Assembly (NCBI RefSeq): GCF_019097595.1
Contig: NC_080729.1
Location: 5,764,917 to 5,828,916, forward strand
Direction: 5' to 3'
Length of the DNA stretch: 64,000 bases
From: Hemibagrus wyckioides
Taxonomy: Eukaryota; Chordata; Actinopteri; Siluriformes; Bagridae
Position numbers and translations under genes: made by a program. Positions 40,530 through 51,873 of this stretch are shown here, in pieces. The notes below the pieces were generated by a model. The model was not told where the DNA came from and ran no database searches. It saw nothing but the letters and a program-made list of their open reading frames with translations. Each line of letters starts with the position of its first letter. Positions within the stretch are counted from its first letter, which is position 1.

Positions 40530-42150
40530 GCAGTATAGCATTCATTTCTGCATGTCTGTGTAGAGCTTTGAGCATTATAAATACACAAGCTTTAGGACAT
40601 GATGGTCAAGATCCATCAGCACAAATCTCCATTTATAACAGAACAAACATTAGAAGCAAACATATCAACATAAGAAATACAGAAACCCTACGAAAGAAGT
40701 CACAGTCCAGGTCAAATGTCATTAGTTTTCATTCCACATGTCTACAGAACTGCTTTACAGTGTTGTCACGGCCATTATGTTACAAAGAGAAGTAAAGAGA
40801 ACAAGAAAATACAAGTTACATCAGCGATCACCAGCCAAATATTATGGAGACTTGCTATAGGACACCAGTTCAACTGCTTCATGTAATCCTATAATTTACT
40901 CACTCTCTTCCTTAGTCACAAGCTTTGTAATGTCATTGAATAGCACCCTAATTTTTGAAACTCAAAAATGCACATCGATCATAAAAGAAATCTATACAAA
41001 TAAAGCAAAATGGTACGTTAGTGAGAGAAAAAGATTAATATTTACCAAGATAGGTTGCTGTAATTTGACTATGTATAGATAAGAGAATAACATCCAATGG
41101 GGCGGCACATCAGCTCCACATAAATAATTATGAGTCTTGTTGGTTCTTGCATGTCGGGTGCCTAGTTGTCATAGCTGTGTTGTGTCACGATTCAGTCACA
41201 AGAACGAAAGAACCAATGAGATTCAAAGTAATCAAAGTGGAGCTGACGTGGTAGCATTCTAAATGTTCTTCAGTCCTCGGTAATGTTGAGATTCAAACAC
41301 ATTACAAAGCTTGGAAGAGCCAGGATGTTATTAAATATAACTCAGATTGTGTTCAACTGAAGCAAGGAAGTCATACACATCTAGGTTGGCTTGTTGGTGA
41401 GTAAATTGTGGGGTAATTTTAAGTCTAATTGATGAATTCAAAAGCACTCAAAAGGTGAAATGTTTGTTGTACAGGAACCCAAAGGTCCTACACCAACCAT
41501 AGGGTTTAATGGTTCTCCTGATCCCCTCAAGTCTGAAAGTGTCAGCATTATAATGGACAATAAGAACATTATAAGAGAGGCAGACACTGACATGACACAG
41601 GCTGTGGAATGCCTGTTTGCAGTCTATTGTCTTTTCGATGTGCAATACCCGGTTGCCATTAAGCACACAATGACTTTTATTCAAAAATATATGCTTAAAC
41701 TTAGATGTCGCCACGATACAAGAACACCAATACCTGTACTAAAAATGTACAGTCAACTTGTGTAAATTGTAGTGCTATTTAATAGATGTTTTAATTGTTC
41801 ATGTATTGTTTTTATCTGCATTGTGATTTGTTTTTCCTCATTTCAGAGATGTAAAAGTTAAGTACTGTATATGTACATACAGTACATAAACAAGCTTATG
41901 TATGTTTATTAAAACATGAAAATGAAATTTTCAAAACTTGAAAATGCTTAAGTAAAGTAATTAAAACTAAATGGTTGAATGTAATTAAACATTTTAAATA
42001 GAAAAAATGATTTAAAGTTTTGCAGTCTAATACAGAGGTGCAATTTTAAATAACTAATATTTTTGTATAATAAATTCAATAAATGTAAACTTTTTGAATT
42101 TTCTGGATGGGCTATATTGTCTTATTCAATAATAAATAACTCTTTCAATA
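40530..42150. other. Intergenic, nothing recognised
   Basis: AT-rich DNA with no exon, RNA gene or element end that I can support. Confidence 0.4.
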
Positions 42151-42154
42151 ATAA

Positions 42155-42330
42155 AGAACGCTTAAATGGTTCTAAAAAGAACCATCTCACTTGGATTCAA
42201 AGAACCATTTGGGGTTCTTTTTAATGAACCCATTAAAATGGTTCTATATAGAACCATTTTGGGGTTCCATATATGAAGCGAGTGATAGAACCATTTCTGG
42301 TTCTAAATAGAACCATTTCTTTTAAGAGTA
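42155..42330. repeat. Palindromic GGTTCT…AGAACC repeat cluster
   Basis: Several short palindromes of the form AATGGTTCTNNNNAGAACCATT occur at 42164, 42236 and 42292, plus half-sites (GGGGTTC). They resemble termini of a DNA transposon family that is common in fish and adjoin the fragment at 42335-42511. Confidence 0.6.
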
Positions 42331-42334
42331 GAGG

Positions 42335-42511
42335 GAATGAGGAGTTTATCTGCTGAGATATTTTCTCCCAAGTCTGCCTCTTTCCTTGAGCTGTGACGCC
42401 AGAGCCAAATTTACCTTTTAAAATTGCTTTATTTTCTTCAACTAACTGAGCTAAAAGTAAACACTGCTCTTCTGTCCAGTTTGGTTTTCTTGTTCTTTTA
42501 CTTCCTTCCAT
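42335..42511 (-). pseudogene. Myb/SANT-like DNA-binding domain fragment of a DNA transposon
   Basis: About 59 codons starting MEGSKRTRKPNWTEEQ; the spaced W/E/L pattern and GKRQTWEKISQQINSS are typical of the Myb/SANT-like domain found in accessory proteins of PIF/Harbinger- and IS3EU-type fish transposons. The domain is cut off before its second half, and palindromic repeats begin right after. No transposase is present. Confidence 0.6.
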
Positions 42512-43039
42512 CTCTCTTGGATTATCCTAAAAGGTGAACCCTTTTGCTCCCATCAGTCTGAAATGCTGATTACATGTAATAAAATCAGTATGGTAAACAA
42601 ACTTAAATATAGTAACTACTGCGTGGAAATTGGTTGCTTCAAAAGTAGACACATTTTCAACATTTGGCTGCTTTAATTAACTTTAAGATATTTAGCGTAT
42701 AACCGAAACTTTGCATAAAGTAGCCTGTATTCATTATTTTACAATTTCTTTATATACAAACATTATGATTACACTGTCCATTCTATTATAATATTCTATT
42801 TTCACAAAGAGCGGAATGTAAATATATCTTATTTAGACATCTTTGAGTGAGCAAAATGTCAGAACATTATTCTAATTCTACTAGGGGTGTCGCAATGTAT
42901 AAATGAGTCTAGAAGATATTTAATATATTTATGCATATACCTTATGTTATGTCATGTTCTGTTAGCGGTTCTTGTTTTAATGTTGTTTTAAGCAAATACT
43001 GCTATACAGAAGTGTATATGTTTACAAGAACCCATGTGG

Positions 43040-43103
43040 TATCTGGGCCAAACTTAAAGCTGAAACTCGGCCAGACTCGGCCCAGATCCAATTTGCTATC
43101 TGG
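43040..43103. repeat. GGCC-rich repeat fragment
   Basis: 'ATCTGGGCCAAACTTAAAGC', 'CTCGGCCAGACTCGGCCCAG' and 'TTTGCTATCTGGGA' match words in 28287-28600. Confidence 0.5.
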
Positions 43104-44120
43104 GAGCTTGCTCTCCTCATCCACCGAGGCCTGAGCTGCACTTTTCCAAGCCACTGTTCACTTTGCCTGTATGATTAAGACAGAGCTCGCCCCTCCCCCA
43201 CCAAGTTACCCACCAATTAGTGATTAACCAATCAGAGCTCTCCATGAACAACAAGGGAAGATAAGGCTCTCATTTTCTCATGAAAACTTTTCTCCATGCC
43301 GGGATGGATCATAACAATGTGAGGAAAGATATGAAAAAGCCCAGGTATGTAATTTTGATTTTATTTGCACTAATAATATGATTGTTTTTGGCAGTAGGCT
43401 AGCAGCAGCGGCCCGAGTGCAGCCGAGTCTGTTTCGGAAACTATCGGCTTTAGACTGACGATGATTTAGCATTCATATACAGATATCTGTTTATAAAGAT
43501 TAGCCTTTTCCCTCACATTCTCCACTCTCTGTAAGCAGAATGAAGTGTTTAAGATTTGGCTTTGTGTATAAATGAAGTTGTGTGTGATGTTTGTTTCTGA
43601 TGACTGCTTCATGTTGGTTAAAAACCTTTTCCACACGAGCGCCCCTGGTACCGGGAGAGAGCCAGGGCAGAGATGATAAATCCTTTCTGAAGCATAGAAA
43701 GCCTTAATGTATTATAGACATGCTGCATACAGAAAGACCGGGAAGACTTTCTTCTTTAAGACTACAGAGACCGATTCCTCCTAAACAAAATCCAATTCCA
43801 ACACCAAGGGGCTAAATGAACCATTTTCCAGCCTGGTCTCTTGTTGCATTGCTCTGTTCGTGTGATCTCTCAAAGTCTTTTCCCATTATATCTCCTGTGC
43901 TCTTTCTCTCAGCCTCTTTTTCGGTGTCTCTCTGCTTTCCATAGCCTGCTCCCTCTCTCTCATCTCCTCTTGTCTCACTGTCTTAAAAATGACATTCTTT
44001 CTGTTCATTTCTCTCTCCATCATCTTCTACTACTCTTTGTCTCTCCTGTCAGAATGTATTTAAATTTATTACATTTTATGTAATATATTTTATATAATAA
44101 AAACTGGATTCAGATCTCAC
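43104..44120. other. Intergenic, nothing firm
   Basis: Moderately GC-rich to 43830, then CT-rich to 44060. No exon with supporting evidence. Confidence 0.35.
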
Positions 44121-44129
44121 CTCTTATCA

Positions 44130-44725
44130 TATGCTTCTGTCCAGATTCTCTTCGGACTTGACTTCTGCCAAGACTTCCTTATACAAGGAAAAGCTTGAAG
44201 CTTCTGCACAAGATCCCCGAAAGCCCCACATCATCATCTGCACTACTCAACCCTCTGACTCCACTTGCTCCATCCTCCCTGACTGCTGAAGATTTTGCCA
44301 CTTTTTACACAGAGAAGATTGAGGAGATCTGCCAGACCTTCATGTCTGCCCCAACTTCATCTACATTACACAGCCAGGACTTGGCTACTCCTTCACTGAA
44401 GCATCTCTCAACCATAGCAGCAGAAGAGGTTTTGTAGATCATTCACTCCTGCAATCCCACCACCTGCCCACTGGATCCAATCCCTTCCACTATGCTCCAG
44501 ACCATCTCACCTGACCTCTTGCCCTTCATCACCACAGTCATCAATGGATCCATAACATCAGGACAGGTACCAACTGCCTTTAAGCAAGCAAGGGTTATCC
44601 CTATACTGAAGACACCTGCTTTGGATCCCTCTGACATCAATAATTACAGACCGGAATCACTTCTTTCTTTCAAAAATTCTTGAACAAATTGTTTATAATC
44701 AGCTTTATGACTATATCTGTAGTTA
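44130..44725 (+). pseudogene. L2-clade LINE ORF2 fragment (linker to reverse transcriptase start)
   Basis: The translation reads LTAEDFATFYTEKIEEI, TCPLDPIPSTMLQ, LLPFITTVINGSITSGQVP and AFKQARVIPILK, ending DINNYRPESLL, the start of the reverse transcriptase domain of L2/Rex1-type elements. A stop (about 44436) and a frameshift (about 44670) interrupt it; the palm is absent. Confidence 0.8.
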
Positions 44726-45985
44726 TACAGCTGATTATAAATAAATAAAAATATATAACTTTATATTAATGTTGGAGTTTTCATCATTTTAGATGATAGA
44801 AATGTCTTGAACAGTACATAAACGTGTTTAAGTGTTTTCTATAAGCATCAAACTTCAAACAATTTTAGCAACTTGTTTCCTTCTTTAGTTAAGGTTTTTG
44901 TACAATGAAAGGTTTAGTTACTCACACAGTCATTTATCTCCACCTACTGGTTTAACTATGGACATTGCACTAAAGTTGACACTAGACTGTCAGTATGTAT
45001 GAAACGTGCAAACACTGACCAAGGAGTGTCACAAAAGTGAAAAATCCCAGATGTATTGGTGAAATACTGGTGAAATATCAGCATTCTTAGAACATCTCTT
45101 GTTAAAACCATCCAGTTGTATTTACAAAAATATATATTTATTCAATAATAGTATTATGACAGTATAGTGTTTGTGGTGGTGTTTTTGAGCCTACAGTTTC
45201 CACTGCAATTAACAAGGATCATAAATCTGTGGTAATTATACCATGATTGTAAGAATGCTAATCCCATCCTGGGCACAGTGGGCAGTAGGCCTACCTGCAC
45301 TTCTCATCTCCATCACCATCTCTCTTTCTCTTTATCGCAGTCTCCTTCTCTTTCCCTGTATTTATTCCCTTCCCAAAGCTGAGCTTTCACTGATAGTCTT
45401 TTCATTGTTGTCTCTGTAAGTGAAGAATGTAAATATTGGGTCAGCTGATATTCATGTTTAATCATTTTAGACAAGTGATTTTACCGAAAGATAATTATAA
45501 CTGGGTTTATTAAATTAATTCACAATGTGCACTCACTTTATTAATCCTATGTCTAATATAATGAAAACAGATTCGTTAATGTCTCTTGCCTCGTCACAGT
45601 GATGGTTACAAAATAGCATATTAGCCTAATCGTGTGCATAATTCTAAATAGCGAAATTAGACAAGTTTTAGTTTACATTCCTGAATATGTCTGGCAGTTT
45701 TTTAATATTTCTATCGTAAAACAGCGGCCAAATAGGAAATATTTGTTTTAACTCCTTACAGCTTGCGCTTCATAACTGTCTGAGGCGGGAATTTTTACAC
45801 TTGGTACCTGTGAACATAAACCCCGCCTACTTTGACTTGATTGGCCATCATCACAAACACTTTGACCTTGAGTGCTATAAGACTGCTGAGGCATCTCAGA
45901 TGAGCTCTGTTTTCTTGTCTTTTAATCCTTGTAGCATGAAGCAGAATTAATATCAGGTAATTATTTTACATCTTTTGTTATTGGA
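44726..45985. other. Intergenic, nothing recognised
   Basis: AT-rich; no supported exon or element terminus. Confidence 0.35.
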
Positions 45986-45989
45986 AAAA

Positions 45990-46955
45990 TACAGTGGTCT
46001 GGGTCTCGGGGACCTCAATGGTGGGTACGGCCCTGCTCCCAGGTGACATTCACACCGGCGTTCAGAAACCGTGGACCCTGGGTGCAGCAGCAGTGGAAAA
46101 CACTAGCTAGGCCCCGGATGAGGACCTCTTCCTCTTCTCCACCACCGGCTCCGCCCCCTTTGTGAGATGCAACGTGACGCTGTGATCATCGGAGATTCCA
46201 GCATCCGGCCCATACGTGTGACCACAACTAAAGGTGAGGTACGCACTCTGAGTTTTCCTCGTGTTCTTGATGTCTCTGTGCAGGTTCCCTCGATCCTGAA
46301 CAAGAACATCTGAGCTGTTGTCCTCTGTGCTGGCATAAACGACACCAAGCTGAAGCAGATGGAGATCCTGAAGAGGAACTTCAGGGGCCTGGTTAAGATG
46401 GTATGCTGGATGTTGTCCTCAACAAGGATCATCATGTAAGGACCACTTCCCACATACCAACAAGGAATTGAGAGCTTCAGTAGATTATTTGCTTTAAATA
46501 AATATTTACAGTCATGGGTTTAAGAACCATGCTCTTTGTTGATAACTGGAATGTTTTCTGGGAGCGTCTTAGGCTTTTCTGCACTGATGGCCTGCACCCC
46601 AGCAGAGTTGGAGCGGAACTCCTGTTGGACAACATCTCCAGGACACTACAAGCTGTCTGACTGGTAAGTCATATCAAGTCGAAATTACAATAGTTAATCA
46701 ATTAATTTAATTGATGCAAGTACACATGTAGCCCATTCTATAGAAACTGTGTCTGTTCCTCGAATAGTGAGATCAATGACTCAAAAGCGGAAACAAAAGC
46801 AGTTTCTAAAGTTGGAGCTTCTAAACATTAGCTCACACCCACAGCACTTATAAATGAAGTGATCTCGGATAACAGTCTTGATGCACTCTGCCTTATCAAA
46901 ACCTGGCTTAAACCAAATGACTATATTGATCTAAATGAGTTCTACTCTTAACTAA
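45990..46955 (+). pseudogene. CR1/L2-type LINE: ORF1 esterase domain and start of ORF2 endonuclease
   Basis: 46170-46670 translates in pieces as an SGNH-type esterase: IIGDSSIRPIR (GDS block), AVVLCAGINDTKL (GxND block) and GLHPSRVGAELL-DNIS (DxxH block, in a shifted frame). Such a domain is known from ORF1 of CR1-like LINEs. 46800-46950 then reads like an apurinic endonuclease start (LLNISS…, VISDNSLDALCLIKTWLKPNDYIDLNE). Several stops and frameshifts; dead copy. Confidence 0.75.
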
Positions 46956-47117
46956 TAGTTCAATTTGTATTTTTTTTTAATTACAGAGAAAGATCGCTCC
47001 TATATATACAAAAGAGCACAAACCTACCAGGTAATTTGGTTTGTCTCATAGAACTGTGTAGTGAACTAAAACTTGCTGGTAGGATACCAAGAGAAATATT
47101 TTGTTTACTGATCTTTT

Positions 47118-47600
47118 AGAAAATGAAATTGTGGTAATTTCTGACAGTGAGATTGAAACCCCCACACATAACTCTTCTTTACAAAGACCCATTTAAACTG
47201 TGGGAACTGTGTGTTACAAATAAAAGTATAAATTTCATACTATGTCTCTCTTTCTCATTTGTACATGTTTGTTTCATATTTAGAAGTTGAGGAAATGAAT
47301 CAACATGTGAATGTAGCACTAGATCATGTTTTTGAACTGATTGAAAACCTGGCTCAAAAAACCCCAGGTATGAAACTGAACTATTATTTAACCTTTTAAA
47401 TAATATATTTAATATATAACTATTTAACTTTAACCATAGTCATAAAGTTAGAATAACAATATAAAGTCTGACATTTCTTATGTCAATATCTGCTGTCTGA
47501 TTCATATTTAGAAGTTGAACCAGAAGAGGAAGTCGATTACAGAGGAGAGTGAAATAACCCTACCCCAGATCATTTATTTCCAAACAACCCAGGTATGAAT
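47118..47600 (+). other. Short repeated exon-like units, set 1
   Basis: Three AG-bounded units follow one another: one opening ENEIVVISDSEIE (47118), one opening EVEEMNQ and ending in CCCAG|GTATGA (47284-47370), one opening EVEPEEEV and ending CCCAG|GTATGA (about 47513-47591). Upstream of each is a TTT(C)ATATTTAG or TTTTAG acceptor. Hydrophobic-core-plus-acid stretches (IVVISDSE) look like SUMO-interaction motifs. Set 2 at 49360 repeats the pattern. Confidence 0.45.
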
Positions 47601-47699
47601 TTATTCCAACATTCTATCATACCTTTCAACACAAATCAAATTAATACTATGAATTTACATCGTAAAGTCTTCTATTTAACATCTCAATATAGACATAAA

Positions 47700-48210
47700 G
47701 CAAAGCTACAGTCAAGCGATGGTGAATATTCCTTCTGTTAAACAGGGTTCTACTGTCGTAAGTGTAAATGTGTGATACCACAGAACCCTTTTAAACCTAA
47801 AAACCACGTGTGTTCTAAGGTTAAATGTAAACTCTCGAGTGAAAAACTCAACAGTGACACTAAACAGCTGTTTTATACCACCGGCTAAAGTAGAAGAAAC
47901 TGGTGAGAAATGTCTTAAAAATTAAGTTCATGTTTTCTCATATGTATAATATGAATCTCTTCTGAATGATGTTGCAACTTTGCAATGGCATTATACAGAC
48001 GAGAGACTGATAAAGCCTGGGAATGCTAATGTATTCATCTACTTTGGCGGTCTAATTAGCGAATTAGATGACTAAGATCAAATAGCTGAATTCCTCAGCG
48101 CTGGTCCTAAAACATTTACAAAAAGTTAAAAATTTACAAAAGTGTAAAAGGTAAAACATCGAAGGCTAAAGGTATCACTTTAAATTACAACAATTCCGAA
48201 GTGGTCAATT
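47700..48210 (+). pseudogene. Polinton DNA polymerase B, N- and C-terminal remnants
   Basis: The left part has Cys pairs (GFYCRKCKCVIPQ…HVC) like the zinc-binding start of Polinton PolB, matching 63300-63480. The right part reads GGLISELDD and, after a stop, AEFLSAGPKTF, which resembles the TDEL…EFVSGGPKNY region close to the polymerase C-terminus. The exonuclease and palm regions between are deleted; multiple stops. Confidence 0.65.
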
Positions 48211-48329
48211 TAAAATCACTGACTGATGTCGATAGTTCCTGAAAACATTGTATGGTGTTACGTGTTGGGATCCTCTCTGTGATGAACTGATGGGGAGAAT
48301 AAACATAAAATAACTTCAAGGAATTCCCA

Positions 48330-48650
48330 ATTCTTTGTGATGATGAGCTATTTCCCCCCTGCAAAACAAACTTCATGGTAATCTATGACTTGCTGGAATC
48401 TTTGAGTAAAAGCAATGAAGTAGAAAAGGCTCTTACTAAATACACACATCATCGTAATCTCTCGGTTCTTTATTTGATCCAGAATCTCTACTTTTGAGGC
48501 AAGACAAGTAGAACGATCAACCTGAACACCAACTTCATGCTTCTTTTTAAAAACCCTAGAGATAAATTACAGATCGGCGTACTAGCTCCTCAAATGTAAC
48601 GTGGTAACAGCAAGTATTTTCTAGAATGTTTTGTTGACCTGAAAGCACGG
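48330..48650 (+). pseudogene. Polinton packaging ATPase (FtsK/HerA type) remnant
   Basis: Contains a Walker-B-like VIYDLLESL, then THHRNLSVLYLIQNLYF and NTNFMLLFKNPRDKLQIGVL, the conserved arginine/glutamine sensor region of A32-like packaging ATPases of Polintons. Walker A is not found. Stops interrupt it. Confidence 0.65.
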
Positions 48651-49359
48651 ACACCAGTAGAACTCCATAAAGTAAATCCTATTGTGTATGTTCAGACAGA
48701 ATCCTTAAAATATTGAAAATGTGTTCACTTGAAAGCATCTCTCCTGTTGCTGAAATCATTGTTTGTCTCCAAACCGAAGGAGAGAGGATATTTTGCATGA
48801 TGCACCAGTTGAACTCGTACTGAGTATTTGCGAACTAGCTTTAAACTTTCTCTGATGAAACGTAATGCTGAAGACAAAACTGTACCGGTCTTTGAAAAAA
48901 CAGAAAAAATATCAAACTTTTAGCATATAAAGGAGTGTCTGTTGAAACAAAAAGGTTATTAATCAGTCTGGGGGGGGGTTTCTTTTACCTCTACTCAGTG
49001 TAGCTGTTCCCTTTTATAAACATTTTAATTGCATCCCATAACAATTAACATGGAGACCGTGGATAAAATGTATTTAGTCCCTAAACATCAGCTTCATGAA
49101 CTTAAACATGACCACAGAAAATAGGTCTAAGAAAAACTGCTGAAAACAACTTGGATGATCCAATATGACTCGCATTGTCAAGCATTGATCTTAGTGAATA
49201 TGAGAAGGCAAAGCTCTACACATCAGCCCTGCAAAAATGTTTAAACTTGGTGATCTAGGATGAACTATCAAAGTGAAGCCTTGTAGCTAATTTCACTGTC
49301 TCTGTTTTGTGAGCTAAAAGGCATTTGTGCATATTAAGTTAATGTTTTGCTGATTTATT

Positions 49360-49870
49360 TAGAAAACGACGTTGTGATTATTTCTGATGTCGAGTTTCCT
49401 CAAACGTCCACACAAGTCCCAAAGAATCTAAGAAGGCCGGAACATCAGGAACCCCAGTCTATCCAAAGACCTACAGCTGTTGTAGTTCCACAGCCTAGAA
49501 TTTCACGTAAGTCACATCATAAAAGCATGGTTACTTTGTAAAACCTTTTGTCATATGTTTTTGTTTCATATTCAGAAGTCGAGGGCACACTGATAGTGAT
49601 GATTCAGGTGGGTTGATGTGTTTTTATAAATAATTTCATTCTATATTCACTTAACATTTCAGTGCATAAAACTCTCTCAAATTTCTATTTCTTTTAGATG
49701 TGACACAAGGAGAACAAGAGGAGTTCAAACAGGAATATAACTTGGACTGAAGAAAACATTCAAGAGGATTTATTACAGAGGTATAACGTGGGTCAAGAAG
49801 AGAACGCTCAAGAGGAGTTCGAACAACTACAGGAATAAAACTTGGATCAAGAAGAAAACCTTCAGTTCAA
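49360..49870 (+). other. Short repeated exon-like units, set 2
   Basis: Unit 1 (49361-49506) opens ENDVVIISDVEF and ends CAC|GTAAGT. Unit 2 (from 49576) opens EVEG. Unit 3 (from 49699) opens DVTQGEQEE and holds three imperfect tandem copies of an acidic Q/E-rich motif (about 49711-49860). This parallels set 1 in order and opening residues. Confidence 0.45.
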
Positions 49871-50013
49871 CAATGCAGTTGTGGAGTTATTTCAATTAAG
49901 GCAAGGTTTACTGGAAAAGTTTGATCTATATAAATCACTTGAAAACTGACCAGGAAGGAAGCACCTGCATTTTTGATTATCAGTAACGGATACATATATA
50001 GATGTATGACTGT

Positions 50014-50554
50014 CCAGAGTAATGGAGAGTGTGGGAAAGGGGTAAAGAAGCGAGTGCAGGCAGGTTGGAATGGGTGGAGAAAGGTGTCGGGAGTTCTGTG
50101 ATAGAAAAATTTCAGCAAGAATCAAGGGGAAGGTGTACAAGACAGTGGTGAGACCGGCCATGCTGTATTGTTTAGAGACAGTATCACTGAGACAGAGACA
50201 GGAGTGAGAGCTGGAGGTAGCAGAGCTAAAGATGTTGAGGTTCTCTTTGGGAGTGACACGGTTGGACAGGATTAGGAACGAGTACATCAGAGGGACAGCT
50301 CATGTTGGACGTTTGGGGGACAAAGTTAGAGAGGCCAGGTTAAGATGGTTTGGACATGTCCAGAGGAGGGAGAGTGAGTATATTGGTAGGAGAATGTTGG
50401 ACATGGAGCTGCCAGGAAGTCCAAAGAGGAGGTATATGGATGTAATAAATGAGGATATGAAGCTAGTGGGTGTAAGTGTTGAGGATGCAGAAGATGGGGA
50501 TAGGTGGAGAGATGATTCGCTGTGGTGATCCCTGAAGGGAAAAGCCGAAAGAAG
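50014..50554 (+). mobile_element. 5'-truncated RTE-type LINE with 18-bp target duplication
   Basis: The 3' part of an RTE reverse transcriptase: RIRNEYIRGTAHVG, EARLRWFGHVQRRE, GRRMLDMELPG-PKRRYMD, WRDDSLW and stop, then the tail 'GGGAAAAGCCGAAAGAAG'. Perfect flanking repeats ATATAGATGTATGACTGT at 49996-50013 and 50555-50572 mark a relatively young insertion. About 98 codons after 50232 remain open; the upstream part is frameshifted. Confidence 0.92.
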
Positions 50555-50849
50555 ATATAGATGTATGACTGTGAATGAACAATTGATAGTTATTACTGGT
50601 TTCAATAATCATCAGCTATATAAGGACAAAAGTGACAGTTTGGGTGTAATGAAACAGATCATGGAGCAATGTCCAGTGATGTCAGTGACAAAAGGGCACA
50701 GAAACTAACAGTCACACTATTTTAATAATCAAATTTTGCATGCAGATGGTAGATTTGCACAAAATGTCGAACACTTTTTTTTTTTTTTTCCTCTTTTTCT
50801 TATTTTTATGCACAGTACCCATCAGAAATTAAATAGGTTCTGTCTGATA

Positions 50850-51550
50850 CATCTACTGCATTGAGAAAAGGGCAAGGATGTAGCAAATCTATACCCAGTG
50901 AAATATTTAAAGACCCAGAGTCCTTGAGGAAAGTACTTAATTTTGATGAAGGCTATAGATTTTTGAATCCGGTCTGTGGCACTCCAGCATTTTGGCAAAG
51001 TGTCCAAAAATGTCAGACAGCTGGGCATTCCTACCTGGTTTTGTTCATTTTCATCTGCTGATATTAGATGGACAAATTTAATCACAAGTATTTTAAAACA
51101 TGAAGGTAGAGATGAAACTTTAGAATGGGCTGAAAAATGTGAGCTTTTACGGCATAATCCTGCTACTGCAGCTCGCATGTTTGATTCTAGGTGGCATTGT
51201 TTTTTGAAAGAGGTGCTTGTCTCCTGTTCAGCCAATAGGATAAATCATGGACTATTTTTATAAGGTGGAATTCCAACAGTGTGGTTCTCCCCATGTCCAT
51301 TGTTCTGGATTAAAAATGCTCCTCAAATAGATAGGAATTCTGATGAAAAAGTTGTTCAGTTTATAGATAAATGTTACGTGTGAGATGCCCGGTGAAGATG
51401 CAGAACTGTGCAGTATTGTTACATATGTGCAGTGTTGCAACAAGCATCATACAAAAACATGTAGAAAGAAAAAGAGTCGTTTTAATTTTCCTAGGCCTCC
51501 TTCAGTGTGAACATTCATGTCACAGAAGAGTAGAAGGGAATGTAAATGTT
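50850..51550 (+). pseudogene. Helitron Rep domain remnant
   Basis: Two main frame changes (near 51030 and 51262) and a stop at 51261 break the domain. The HUH histidine pair and the downstream Cys/His-rich stretch (YVQCCNKHHTKTCRKKK, FNFPRPPS) are still readable. It belongs with the helicase at 55021-55753 across the inserted hAT. Confidence 0.8.
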
Positions 51551-51873
51551 AACACAGAAGTAGAATATGCCCATGGCATAATGTTGGCAGATGAGAGCTG
51601 TTTTAGAAGAGAAATGACCTTCTCTAGAAGTTTTGTTTAATAGATTTGGGATTAGGGGCGTGCGATATGACTATTTGATCGCAGACAATTAAAATGACTG
51701 CACGATCCACTTTTCCAAAAAAATCGTTGTATCGTCCTATATGGTGCACGTTATATATAGAATATGTAGTTCTACTGATTTCGGGTACATCCCCGTGCTA
51801 GATGGTGCCAGGTTAAAAAGCTCGTATGCGTTGCTCATAAATTCAGTGAAATTAAGCGACGCACTCGGTGACA

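Larger units (their letters stand above)
46956..49990 (+). mobile_element. Decayed Polinton/Maverick element
   Basis: Broken pieces appear in order: repeated short exons (47118-47600), cysteine cluster of the protein-primed DNA polymerase B (about 47700-47900), C-terminal part of the same polymerase (about 47990-48200), an FtsK/HerA-type packaging ATPase trace (about 48330-48640), a further conserved Polinton protein trace (about 49050-49260), and short acidic exons (49360-49860). All are full of stops. Polintons are large self-synthesising DNA transposons related to adintoviruses; no capsid gene or terminal repeats were identified. Confidence 0.65.
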
